Origin: Lachnospiraceae bacterium
Lineage (GTDB): Bacteria; Bacillota; Clostridia; Lachnospirales; Lachnospiraceae
DNA: 34,906 bases
Reading direction: 5' to 3'
Assembly (NCBI GenBank): GCA_949383255.1
Contig: CASJPF010000039.1
Span: forward strand, 1 to 34,906
Both the position numbers and the translations under genes were made by a program. Below, piece after piece: positions 26,128 to 34,598 of this stretch. Position 1 is the stretch's first letter, and each line of letters starts with the position of its first letter. The notes under the pieces were generated by a model that saw only the letters and a program-made list of their open reading frames with translations, was not told the DNA's origin and did not search any database.

Positions 26128-28032
26128 GAAAGTAAAAATCACTGCTGTGAGTGGTGGCAGCGGGAATCCAATATATTGATCTCTGTTGTCACATAATCCT
26201 TTCTTAGCTTTGATTGTCTTTGCAATCTTATTCCCATTTCCGCCAAACTTCTTTTCATCAGAGTTTAATAGCAACTTATACTGTGTATTCATTGGAACAC
26301 CAACTTTAAACTTTGGATATGCTACAGGCGTCATATTAATAACAAAAAGCATATGCTGTTTGCCGTCTTTCGTTCTCCTGACAAAGCTGTAAATGCTGCG
26401 CTCAGTATCATCTGCGTTCATCCACTCAAAACCAAGCCAGTCATTGTCAATCTCATAGAGACAAGGATTCTTTTTATAAATGTTCAAAAGCTCGCTCATA
26501 TAATCATGCATACCCTTGTTAAACGGCTCCTTCAGCAAGAACCAATCCAGCTCTCTTGCTTCACTCCACTCGCGCTCCTGACCAAACTCCTGTCCCATAA
26601 ACAGCAATTTCTTTCCCTCATGCCCAAACATAAAGGTATAAAGGTTTCTGAGATTTGCATACTTATCAATCTCATAGCCCGGCATTTTATTAACCATAGA
26701 GCATTTCAAATGCACCACCTCATCATGTGAGAGCGGCAGAATATAGTTTTCGGAACTGTTGTAACTCATAGCAAAAGTCAGTCGATAATGATTGTCCTTT
26801 CTAAAATATGGGTCTAGTTTCATATACTCGCAGTAATCATGCATCCAACCCATATTCCACTTAAAGGAAAATCCAAGACCACCGTCTTCGGGTTCCGCGG
26901 TAACTTTCGGCCATGCAGTGGACTCCTCCGCAATGGTCATCACACCCGGATGCGCACCGTGAATAACAGAATTTAGATGCTTAAAGAACTCTATCGCATC
27001 AAGATTTTCATGTCCGCCGTACTTGTTTGGCACCCACTGACCAGCCTGCTTGCCATAATCCAGATAAAGCATTGACGCCACCGCATCCACGCGCAATCCA
27101 TCAATATGGAACTCACGGATCCAGAACAGTGCATTGGCAATCAGGAAATTCCGTACCTCATTTTTGCTGTAATTAAATATTTTAGTACCCCAATCTGGAT
27201 GCTCTCCAAGGCGTTTATCTGGATGCTCATAGAGACAGGTACCGTCAAACTCACAAAGACCATGTGCATCCCTTGGAAAATGCGCCGGAACCCAGTCTAA
27301 AATAATTCCAATATTATTTTTGTGCAGCAAATCAATCAGATAACGGAAATCATCTGGAGTTCCATATCTTGATGTCGGTGCATAGTAACCTGTTACCTGA
27401 TATCCCCAAGAACCGTCAAATGGAAACTCTGCAATCCCCATCAGCTCAATATGTGTATATGGCATCTCCTGTAAGTACTCTACAATTCTGTCTGCAAATT
27501 CACGATAATTGTAAAACCCGTCTTCTGTTCCGTCAGGATGTTTCATCCAAGAACCAATATGACACTCATAAATTGACATAGGTTCTTTGTTCATATCCTT
27601 CTTTTCGCGGTCGGTCATCCACTTTTTATCTGTCCATTTAAAATGATTCAAATCATATACGCGGGACGCTGTGCCCGGGCGCATCTCCGCATAATTGCCA
27701 TATGGATCTGCTTTGTATAGTCTTCTGCCATCTGGCAGCACCAACATATACTTATACATCTGACCTTCTTTTACATCCTCGATAAATGTGGCATAAATTC
27801 CACCCTCACCAAGACGTTCCATAGGAGATGCACCTTCATCCCAGTCATTGAACTCTCCAATGACATAGACCTCTTTTGCATTCGGCGCCCACACTGCAAA
27901 GAACACACCATCTTTTTTGCCCTTTTTGCAAAAATGTGCACCTAATTTTTTGTAAATCTCATAATGTGTACCTTGACCGAATACATACTGGTCCGCATCA
28001 GAGATAAACACTGTTGTTTCTTCCTTGCTCAT
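26125..28032 (-). CDS. glgB: 1,4-alpha-glucan branching enzyme (GH13_9)
   Basis: This 635-residue cytosolic enzyme makes alpha-1,6 branches in glycogen. An N-terminal CBM48 domain (FFAVWAPNAKEVYVIGEFND) precedes the GH13 barrel. The active-site residues are in place: D316 in HIDGLRVDAV, E369 in TIAEEST and D437 in PLSHDEVVH. The C-terminal beta domain ends AVIFTF. Length is typical. The start follows GGAGGACA. It lies 18 bases after the 1383-residue TPR/AAA-like gene, so the two are almost certainly one transcript. No other glycogen gene is in the window, which makes the partner gene interesting. Confidence 0.96.
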   Translation of the reverse strand: MSKEETTVFISDADQYVFGQGTHYEIYKKLGAHFCKKGKKDGVFFAVWAPNAKEVYVIGEFNDWDEGASPMERLGEGGIYATFIEDVKEGQMYKYMLVLPDGRRLYKADPYGNYAEMRPGTASRVYDLNHFKWTDKKWMTDREKKDMNKEPMSIYECHIGSWMKHPDGTEDGFYNYREFADRIVEYLQEMPYTHIELMGIAEFPFDGSWGYQVTGYYAPTSRYGTPDDFRYLIDLLHKNNIGIILDWVPAHFPRDAHGLCEFDGTCLYEHPDKRLGEHPDWGTKIFNYSKNEVRNFLIANALFWIREFHIDGLRVDAVASMLYLDYGKQAGQWVPNKYGGHENLDAIEFFKHLNSVIHGAHPGVMTIAEESTAWPKVTAEPEDGGLGFSFKWNMGWMHDYCEYMKLDPYFRKDNHYRLTFAMSYNSSENYILPLSHDEVVHLKCSMVNKMPGYEIDKYANLRNLYTFMFGHEGKKLLFMGQEFGQEREWSEARELDWFLLKEPFNKGMHDYMSELLNIYKKNPCLYEIDNDWLGFEWMNADDTERSIYSFVRRTKDGKQHMLFVINMTPVAYPKFKVGVPMNTQYKLLLNSDEKKFGGNGNKIAKTIKAKKGLCDNRDQYIGFPLPPLTAVIFTF

Positions 28033-28050
28033 AAAATGTCCTCCATTCTG

Positions 28051-31000
28051 TTATATAAAATCCCTTTCTTTGAGGACAATCATGTCCTCATTGTCATACC
28101 TTCTTGCGAATAGCACATCCACAAAATTTTTGAGCTTAGACTTTCTGGATTTCCAAATTGCCTCATCTATGATGTCCCTCACCTCATCCTTTGTCACCAC
28201 ATGATTTCCACTCTGCATATTTGCTATTCTTGTGTAAAGGGCAAGTGTACCTAACTCATCAATGGAATATTCCAAAGCCAAGGCATAATTTTTAGCGTAG
28301 GCAACCAGAGCATTATTATCCATCTCCATCAAATCAATCCTAATATTAAAATAGTCTGTAATCATCGCTTGCTTCTGCAAAAGTTTTGAAATCTCTTTTT
28401 TGGTGTCCTCCATAATGACTACAACTCCAAGACTTTCCTGATTGAGATTTAGCGCCATCTCATATAGCTTCTCCTCGCTCATACCATTTGCCTTCTCTAT
28501 TATAATACCACCATTATTCAATTTCTCAAAGATATCTTTGATATTTCTTTGATTGATTTTTTCGCCGGTAATCTTCGCAAGTCTCCCCGAAAAACTTTCA
28601 TCAGATACTTGGTACTCTTTGATTAGATTTTTTGCCATTCTAACTGTATCTAACCCCGCGTCACCCGTGATAATAACATTTCCAGTGTAAGCTGTAAGTG
28701 TCATGTTTTCCAGAGCAAAAATAATCTGCTTCTTAATCTTTTTAGTGACAGCAAAATTCTCAAACAGTGTCTGCTCTTCTGCCGTAAATTCGCGTAGTTC
28801 TTCACGCTTTGCCCCACGCGCTTCCTTTTTTGTCGTGGCGACAATCTTCTCTGAAAGCGAGCTGAGATCCGCTGTGTTCATCTTAATCTCCTGCGTCTTG
28901 AGGGCATCCTCTTTTGCCATCTCGGCAATACTCTCCGCATCCTCTGGATCAAGCTCACTCTCATCATACCGATAATTTTGTTGATATTCTTTCCTATCTG
29001 AAGCAACATAGGTCTCTTCAGGATACAGCTCTTGTGTATATCCATTCACGTCTTCTGCATATCCGTAATCCGCATATTCTATCTCAATCTCTTCCTTTGA
29101 TTCCTGTATATACTCATTGCTGTCATCATAGGAATAAATTTCGTGTGTGTCATTGTAGTCTTCTGTCACATCTTCGATAGGATTCTCTTCTATCTGATAA
29201 ATATCATTGTACACATCACTATCTGATTCTATATCTAAACGCTCATTCGCCTGATATCCATCAAGGTTGCCATCATCTCCTTCTAACAGATATTCATTAT
29301 TGTCCTCCTCATAATAGGTACCATCTTCTACATCTATATCTTGCGCATCCGCCTGTAAATCCGTGCTATTACTCTTCTCCACATAACCATTTTCCAGTTC
29401 TATATTATCCTCTAATATATAGTCTTCTGTATTTAATTCCTGTGTGTACCCTGCACTGACTTCTGTATTTTGTTCCGAAATTGACGTTTCACCATTTTGT
29501 ATGTTCTCCTCCGAAAAATACGCTGCATTGTCTTCTAAATCCTCTTTTGACAAATACACTGTATTATTTTCTAAGTCCTCTTCTGGAAAATACGTTGCTT
29601 TGTCTTGTAAGTCCTGTTCTAGCGTGTATTTATCATTATCGCGCAAATCACCCTCTGTCTCATATCCATCGTTGGATTCCCATATCTCCTCATTTGTCTG
29701 CGGCATGTAAGCGGAATCACCCTTGGCTTTGTTTTCCTCCGATGATTCAGCAATTTCTAACTCCTGTTCAAATGTGTTTTCAAGTTCTGGTTGATATTCC
29801 TCCCTTACAAAAGACTCCTCTTTTCTTCCTTTGGTCTGTTCTGTCCTATACTCCACATCAAACGCATCATCCGATACTTGTTTTGCGCGGTTCTGCGGAA
29901 TATCTCCCGTTACATCCGCCTCCAAAAATCTGTCCTTGCGAGGCGTTCTTTTCTGCGCGGCTTCCTCCTCCCGCTGAATTTCGCCCAATATGCCACTCTT
30001 GAGCGAATTATCAAAATCTGCTAATATTTTACCAGTCTGTGTCAGAACACGTTTTTTAATCTCCTCCTGATGCTTCTTCGCATTTTCTGTCTTTTTTCGC
30101 TCCCACTCTGCCAACACATCTTTCAGATTCATTGTACCTGTAATCTGGGCACCCAACTCCCCACTTACTTCTAAAGAATTTTGATTATGGTACACATTCT
30201 CCTCATTGTTCTCCATGCGATTGTGCTCTTCATTGACAGACTGCTCTGTAGTGTATCGTAGTTCCTCTATATCAGAATCTGACTTAATTAAGCGCGCATC
30301 TTTTCCCGGCACATAAACCTTGCGAATCGCCCCTGTATTGGGGGCAGGTGCAGCCTCCGATACACTTGTCACTAACTGCGCAATACTGTTTGTATATGCC
30401 ATACTTTCTGACTCTTGTCCGCCTCTGTTTTGCACATTGGCATATGCCTGTGTATGCCTAACAATGTTATTGACATCTTCACTAGAATTATATTTTTCCC
30501 TATCCTCTGCAAACACATCTTCATTATCCGCAAGCACCTCTTTCATACCCTCCGCAACCACTTTTTGAAGATTGATTGTGTTGTACTGACTCATATCACT
30601 TGAATTTGCAGTAGGTGCAGGATTACTCTGGTACAAATAAAGCCCATTGCGATAGCTCTTATCTGGTTCTTTGCCGCGTCCAGAATCTTCCCAATGATTG
30701 GTATCATTTCTATTTTCTATTAAATTCCCATTTTCGTCATAAGTCTGCTCCACATAAAATTCACCAGTATAACTATTTTTATTGGAGTAATTTATATTTG
30801 CATAACCATCGTCTACATAATCATTCTGTCCATAATCAGAATAGCTCTCCTGTGGAAATGTGGCTGTATTATACGATTCACGCACATAAGTTTCCTGATC
30901 GTATTGCGCGTTTTCGTATACTTCATTCAAATAGCCTTGTGTATTATCATACCCTCTGTTTTCATACCCCTCATTAGAATAGCCCTGTGCATCATATCCA

Positions 31001-32202
31001 CTATTTTCATATGCTTCATTGGAATAATCTTGCATATTATATCCATTATTTTCATATGTTTCATTAGAATAACCTTGTGTATCATATCCACTGTTTTCAT
31101 ATCCTTCATTGGAATAACCTTGTGTATCATATCCACTGTTTTCATATCCTTCATTGAAATAACCTTGTGTATCATATCCACTGTTTTCATATCCTTCATT
31201 GGAATAACCTTGTGTATCATATCCACTGTTTTCATATCCTTCATTGGGATAACCTTGTGTATTGTATTCTGTGTTTGCATATGCTCCATTGGAATAATTT
31301 TGTGTATCATATTCATTGTTTGCATATGCTCCATTGGAATAACCTTGTGTATCATATTCACTGTTTGCATATCCTTCATTTTGATAACTCTGAGAATCAT
31401 ATCCAACACTATTATCATACAATTGCTGCGGATAATTTTCCTGCTCATACCCTGTACTTTCATATGTTTCATCTGCATAATTATCCTGATAATACTCTGT
31501 GTCTTCGACTTCATATCCCTCCTCAGAATCCATCTCCTGAGTATAACTTCCATTTGTCTCCGTATCATCACTATAATTGTCCGACGCATGATTCAGCATG
31601 GTCTCATACTTTTCCTGCTGTGATTTGGAAAGTGGCACATGGACCGCCTTTAGCTCCATTGCTTTCATCACATACGGACCATCTCCAAACCAGAGTATAA
31701 TGTCGTCACACTCTTCCACGCATTTTGTAGACAATCCTACTCTATGATATAAATAGGCAAGTTCATATGCCCATTCCTCCTGATAATCCTTCTTTTTTAA
31801 CTCTTCAAGAATCTCAATTCGCTCTTCAAGACTTGCCTCTTGCGCTTCCAATATCCGATATCGAAGCGTAAATACGCCATTGTCTTTTGGCGCCAACTTT
31901 ACAAACTGTTTATAATATTCAATCGCTGACACAACATCATCTAACTCAATTGATAATTCACAAAGGGAATACACAACAGAACGGTTTGCAGGATAACGTT
32001 CATACGCCAGCATCAACACTTCCCTAGCCTCTTCATTTCGTCTGTTGATTCTATATAATACCGAAATTTTTAACAGCATCGACGCGCTCTTAACTCTTCT
32101 CCAGTCAATCGTATCTGCTATTTTTACGGCTTCTGTATATTTTTCCTGTTCGATCAAATTTGAAATTTCTTCTGAACGAACTTTGTATTCGTATTTGTCC
32201 AA
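28051..32202 (-). CDS. large TPR / tyrosine-rich repeat / AAA-like protein of unknown function
   Basis: This 1383-residue protein is not one I can name. Residues 1-200 are TPR-like helices (AVKIADTIDWRRVKSASMLL, AREVLMLAYERYPANRSVVY). Residues about 230-480 are low complexity, with eleven 15-residue units of the form GYDTQGYSNEGYENS. Residues about 690-770 are basic and helical (LKDVLAEWERKKTENAKKHQ). Residues about 790-1130 are very acidic. The C-terminal 230 residues resemble an AAA+ module, but the Walker A slot reads GDAGLDTVRM and the Walker B slot GGIIIEKANG, so ATP use is doubtful. The start is TTG after AGAGGTGA. No signal peptide. It is co-transcribed with glgB. A cytosolic scaffold or condensate-forming role is conceivable but unproven. 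Confidence 0.85.
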   Translation of the reverse strand: MDKYEYKVRSEEISNLIEQEKYTEAVKIADTIDWRRVKSASMLLKISVLYRINRRNEEAREVLMLAYERYPANRSVVYSLCELSIELDDVVSAIEYYKQFVKLAPKDNGVFTLRYRILEAQEASLEERIEILEELKKKDYQEEWAYELAYLYHRVGLSTKCVEECDDIILWFGDGPYVMKAMELKAVHVPLSKSQQEKYETMLNHASDNYSDDTETNGSYTQEMDSEEGYEVEDTEYYQDNYADETYESTGYEQENYPQQLYDNSVGYDSQSYQNEGYANSEYDTQGYSNGAYANNEYDTQNYSNGAYANTEYNTQGYPNEGYENSGYDTQGYSNEGYENSGYDTQGYFNEGYENSGYDTQGYSNEGYENSGYDTQGYSNETYENNGYNMQDYSNEAYENSGYDAQGYSNEGYENRGYDNTQGYLNEVYENAQYDQETYVRESYNTATFPQESYSDYGQNDYVDDGYANINYSNKNSYTGEFYVEQTYDENGNLIENRNDTNHWEDSGRGKEPDKSYRNGLYLYQSNPAPTANSSDMSQYNTINLQKVVAEGMKEVLADNEDVFAEDREKYNSSEDVNNIVRHTQAYANVQNRGGQESESMAYTNSIAQLVTSVSEAAPAPNTGAIRKVYVPGKDARLIKSDSDIEELRYTTEQSVNEEHNRMENNEENVYHNQNSLEVSGELGAQITGTMNLKDVLAEWERKKTENAKKHQEEIKKRVLTQTGKILADFDNSLKSGILGEIQREEEAAQKRTPRKDRFLEADVTGDIPQNRAKQVSDDAFDVEYRTEQTKGRKEESFVREEYQPELENTFEQELEIAESSEENKAKGDSAYMPQTNEEIWESNDGYETEGDLRDNDKYTLEQDLQDKATYFPEEDLENNTVYLSKEDLEDNAAYFSEENIQNGETSISEQNTEVSAGYTQELNTEDYILEDNIELENGYVEKSNSTDLQADAQDIDVEDGTYYEEDNNEYLLEGDDGNLDGYQANERLDIESDSDVYNDIYQIEENPIEDVTEDYNDTHEIYSYDDSNEYIQESKEEIEIEYADYGYAEDVNGYTQELYPEETYVASDRKEYQQNYRYDESELDPEDAESIAEMAKEDALKTQEIKMNTADLSSLSEKIVATTKKEARGAKREELREFTAEEQTLFENFAVTKKIKKQIIFALENMTLTAYTGNVIITGDAGLDTVRMAKNLIKEYQVSDESFSGRLAKITGEKINQRNIKDIFEKLNNGGIIIEKANGMSEEKLYEMALNLNQESLGVVVIMEDTKKEISKLLQKQAMITDYFNIRIDLMEMDNNALVAYAKNYALALEYSIDELGTLALYTRIANMQSGNHVVTKDEVRDIIDEAIWKSRKSKLKNFVDVLFARRYDNEDMIVLKERDFI
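30910..31415 (-). repeat. 45-bp coding tandem repeats (15 residues, about 11 units)
   Basis: The segment encodes about eleven units of 15 residues with two or three tyrosines each. Units from roughly 31070 to 31255 are nearly identical in DNA, while the outer ones have drifted, as expected from recent slippage or unequal crossing-over in the middle. The frame is kept throughout. Confidence 0.9.
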
Positions 32203-32401
32203 GTCTCATCACCTCTGACGCTGCTGCTTCCTTATCAAATTTCTGATTTAAAAGCATATTATCTGAGCGGGAATACTTTATGAGACAATTTTCTATTCAA
32301 TACACATGACAGCTTCCCCCACTCTAAAAGTCAGTTTAGCATACTGTTTTGCCCCTGTCAACGACAACGCACAGCTCGTTTGTTACGATTCATAGCATAG
32401 G

Positions 32402-32510
32402 AACCGCTCATAGTAACAATTCGGGGCGATATCTCAAGTTTTGCTTCGCAAAAATCGCCCATCACTTCTGAATTATATTCTTACGGAATGCGCATAAACT
32501 GCGCATTCCT
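32402..32510. repeat. structured intergenic repeat, copy 2
   Basis: This second copy of the 24242-24350 element lies between two minus-strand genes. Here the inner stem GGGCGAT / ATCGCCC is perfect around TTTTGC-TTC-GCAAAA. The second hairpin, GGAATGCGCA / TGCGCATTCC, is perfect over 10 bases. The outer stem keeps pairing through a G-C to A-T exchange relative to copy 1. The rest of the spacer (32203-32538) shows nothing else certain. Confidence 0.7.
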
Positions 32511-32538
32511 AACCCGCAAATAGCAACTCTCATTTCCT

Positions 32539-33003
32539 TTATAATCCGTACTTTTCCCAATCTTTTATATCTGTGATAACTGGCAGCCAACAATCAATCT
32601 CAAATGTCACATTTGTAACAGGGTCTGCATAACCATCATTCACTGCTGTTCCACTGCACAAAATGTGTACTCTGTCCTCTTTGAACTCCACAATGGTAAG
32701 CTGATAATTCAACAATGGCTCATGTTCAAAAATATAAAATAAATCCTCTCTATTGTATGCCTCCTCCATATTTTTTACCTCAAATGTCATTCCAGCAATA
32801 TCTTCAATCTGGCGCACTGATGTGCTAACAATCCCCAACTCCAGTTTGGGCGTTACGCGCTCCTCCTGAAACTCATTTGCCTGAAAACAACACGCAACGC
32901 TGTATTCCAGCCCTTCCTCTGAATCATAAAAAACAAAAAAAGCGGTTTCTCTTGTGTTTGCGTCCAGTGCAAAATAAATGTCATTTAATATTAATCCTGT
33001 CAT
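32539..33003 (-). CDS. hypothetical protein, 154 residues
   Basis: I do not recognise this family. It is a soluble, acidic protein with alternating strands (LILNDIYFALD, ETAFFVFYDSEEGLEYSVAC, YQLTIVEFKEDRVHILCSGT, VTFEIDCWLPVIT). It has no signal peptide or membrane helix. GAGGAAGGG precedes the ATG at a normal distance, and codon pattern and length support a real gene. It lies 44 bases after the 87-residue gene, in the same direction, so the pair is probably one operon. Separation from the next gene by the intergenic repeat argues against inclusion in the glgB transcript. The compact two-gene layout could suit an effector and immunity-like or chaperone pair, but there is no direct sign of it. 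Confidence 0.7.
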   Translation of the reverse strand: MTGLILNDIYFALDANTRETAFFVFYDSEEGLEYSVACCFQANEFQEERVTPKLELGIVSTSVRQIEDIAGMTFEVKNMEEAYNREDLFYIFEHEPLLNYQLTIVEFKEDRVHILCSGTAVNDGYADPVTNVTFEIDCWLPVITDIKDWEKYGL

Positions 33004-33047
33004 TTTCCCTTCCTCTTTTCCGTTCTAATCTTTTTTGCAATAATACA

Positions 33048-33311
33048 CTATGTAAAGTCATACCACTTTCCACTATTGCGTCCTTTTCTAAAAACAACAT
33101 TTCTATCTAGCTCCAATTCAAATAGCTCCTCCAATTCCGGGAATAATTGCAATACTTGTTTCCTATCCATTTTTTCATACACATCAATATTTCCTGTTTC
33201 CGGTAACGCGCTTTGCAGTACCCAACGATCCTCCAACTCCTTAACAAAACATGCATTCTGCAATGCTTCTCCCTTCAACAACTTTGGTTCTACATACACA
33301 ATCTGATTCAT
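33048..33311 (-). CDS. hypothetical protein, 87 residues
   Basis: The ATG at 33311 is chosen because GGAGGG lies 6 bases upstream; a longer frame to 33329 runs through that site. The protein is small and acidic: MNQIVYVEPKLLKGEALQNA, EDRWVLQSALPETGNIDVYE, LFPELEELFELELDRNVVFR and a basic end, KGRNSGKWYDFT. The layout, a Trp-containing strand, then NIDVY and a final W-Y-D-F, is faintly like DUF2185-type immunity proteins, but this is a weak impression. It precedes the 154-residue gene by 44 bases and is likely co-transcribed with it. Confidence 0.65.
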   Translation of the reverse strand: MNQIVYVEPKLLKGEALQNACFVKELEDRWVLQSALPETGNIDVYEKMDRKQVLQLFPELEELFELELDRNVVFRKGRNSGKWYDFT

Positions 33312-33478
33312 GCTTATCCCTCCAAACACCTCTCATAAGCAAATATTTATATGCCATTTTTGTCACAAATTATTTTTCAAACTATCTTTATTTTATCTTG
33401 TGAAAATTATGATGTCAATTATTACGTTTTTCTTGTTTGCCACTGGAAAGAGACTTAGATTTTTGAAAGAATTATATA

Positions 33479-33543
33479 AAATTCCTTTGGCTCAGGATTT
33501 CACTGCTTACAACTGCAAAATAAATCCTAAGCCAAAGGAATTT
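33479..33543. repeat. 22-bp near-perfect inverted repeat
   Basis: The left arm contains ATTCCTTTGGCTCAGGATTT (33481-33500). It pairs with AAATCCTAAGCCAAAGGAAT (33522-33541) with one mismatch, and a further base or two extends the stem. The loop is 21 bases. No strong T-run follows on either strand, so it is a poor terminator for the response regulator gene. A small hairpin RNA or a MITE-like insertion fits better. The surrounding 33330-33604 holds no gene. Confidence 0.6.
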
Positions 33544-33604
33544 AATGCTGTATATTCATTAATTCTCAGGGGCAAAGCAAATCGAAAAAGGTCCTGTCTA
33601 TTTC

Positions 33605-34324
33605 CTATATTTGTTCTCCCCAAAAATCATTTAACCTTTCTTTAATATACTCCAACTTTGCATGACTAGCTGGAATCCTGATTCCTCCTTCCAATTCTAC
33701 AATGCCTTCTTTAATCCTTACAATATGGCTTAAGTTCACAATGTCACCACGATCAACATAAAGAAAATCTTTTGAGTTTAACTCATTATATACCTGACTT
33801 AAACTTTTTCTTACTTTTGTCGAAGTTCCATCCATTAATACAATGACTGCATTTTTCCCTTCCCGCTGAATATATAGTATTCTATGATATTGAATTTTTT
33901 CTATTCGGCTTGGCATTTTTATTGTATAGTATTGATCTGCTTGTAACTGAATCATATTAACAGCATCCTTCAATGCATGTTCAAGCCTTATATCTAATGA
34001 ATTTTTAGGAATATATCTGAATATTGATAGCTCAAAAGCATCTATCGCATACTTTAAATGCGATGTAATAAGTATGATTAATGTATTTGGAAGATGTCTT
34101 CTAATATAAGCCGATAATCTCATTCCATCAATATCTGGCATTTCTATATCGCACAAAACCAAATCAAAAAATTTTCCTTCTTGAATATCATATTGTAATA
34201 GTTTGCTTTGTGTATATGTTTTTATTTCTGCAACAATATTATTTTTTTTAAGAAACATGATAACCTTACTTTCAAATGTTTTCACTATTTTTTCATCATC
34301 ATCGCAAATTGCAATATATAACAA
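33605..34324 (-). CDS. LytTR-family response regulator (AgrA/ComE-like)
   Basis: This 239-residue two-domain regulator has a receiver domain with acidic pocket D8-D10 (ICDDDEK), phospho-acceptor D59 (LVLCDIEMPDIDG), S88 (LITSH) and K107 (RYIPKNS). The LytTR DNA-binding domain starts near residue 135 (YYTIKMPSRIEKIQYHRILY, DFLYVDRGDIVNLSHIVRI, IRIPASHAKLEYIKERL). The start is TTG, supported by AGGAGGAGAG upstream. It is divergent from agrB, so it is the probable agr response regulator. The direct repeats at 34437-34472 are its likely target. A histidine kinase and the peptide gene would lie outside the window. Confidence 0.92.
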   Translation of the reverse strand: MLYIAICDDDEKIVKTFESKVIMFLKKNNIVAEIKTYTQSKLLQYDIQEGKFFDLVLCDIEMPDIDGMRLSAYIRRHLPNTLIILITSHLKYAIDAFELSIFRYIPKNSLDIRLEHALKDAVNMIQLQADQYYTIKMPSRIEKIQYHRILYIQREGKNAVIVLMDGTSTKVRKSLSQVYNELNSKDFLYVDRGDIVNLSHIVRIKEGIVELEGGIRIPASHAKLEYIKERLNDFWGEQI

Positions 34325-34436
34325 TTTTCTCTCCTCCTAAAACTGTAAATTATTATAATAGTATATCACAACCAACTACAAAATCACTATTTTTTTCACC
34401 ATATTCATAAATTTCATAAAAAATATTTGAATTTGT

Positions 34437-34472
34437 AATTCGTGGACAAAAATATAGGAATTCACGGACAAA
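34437..34472 (+). promoter_or_regulatory. paired direct repeats, candidate LytTR binding sites before agrB
   Basis: AATTCGTGGACAAA (34437-34450) and AATTCACGGACAAA (34459-34472) match at 12 of 14 positions. They start exactly 22 bases apart, two helical turns, which is the usual spacing of LytTR half sites. A GATAAT at about 34496 on the plus strand could be the agrB -10, placing the repeats upstream as an activator site. Confidence 0.6.
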
Positions 34473-34598
34473 CTGTAGATCTCCCACAGTAATTTTGATA
34501 ATATGTATTACAAGCAGTGTGAAAAATAAATTTTTTGCACACAACTTTGTGCCCGCAACCCAAAGTTTGCAGGCTAAGAGAAAGGCATGGTTATTAAT

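Noticed and set aside
30904..31623. Long repetitive frames on both other registers of the tyrosine-rich repeats (ISTVFISFIGITLCI, MKDMKTVDMIHKVI)
   Set aside because: A 45-base repeat is open in several frames by construction; only the minus frame continues into the TPR and AAA-like parts with a ribosome binding site.
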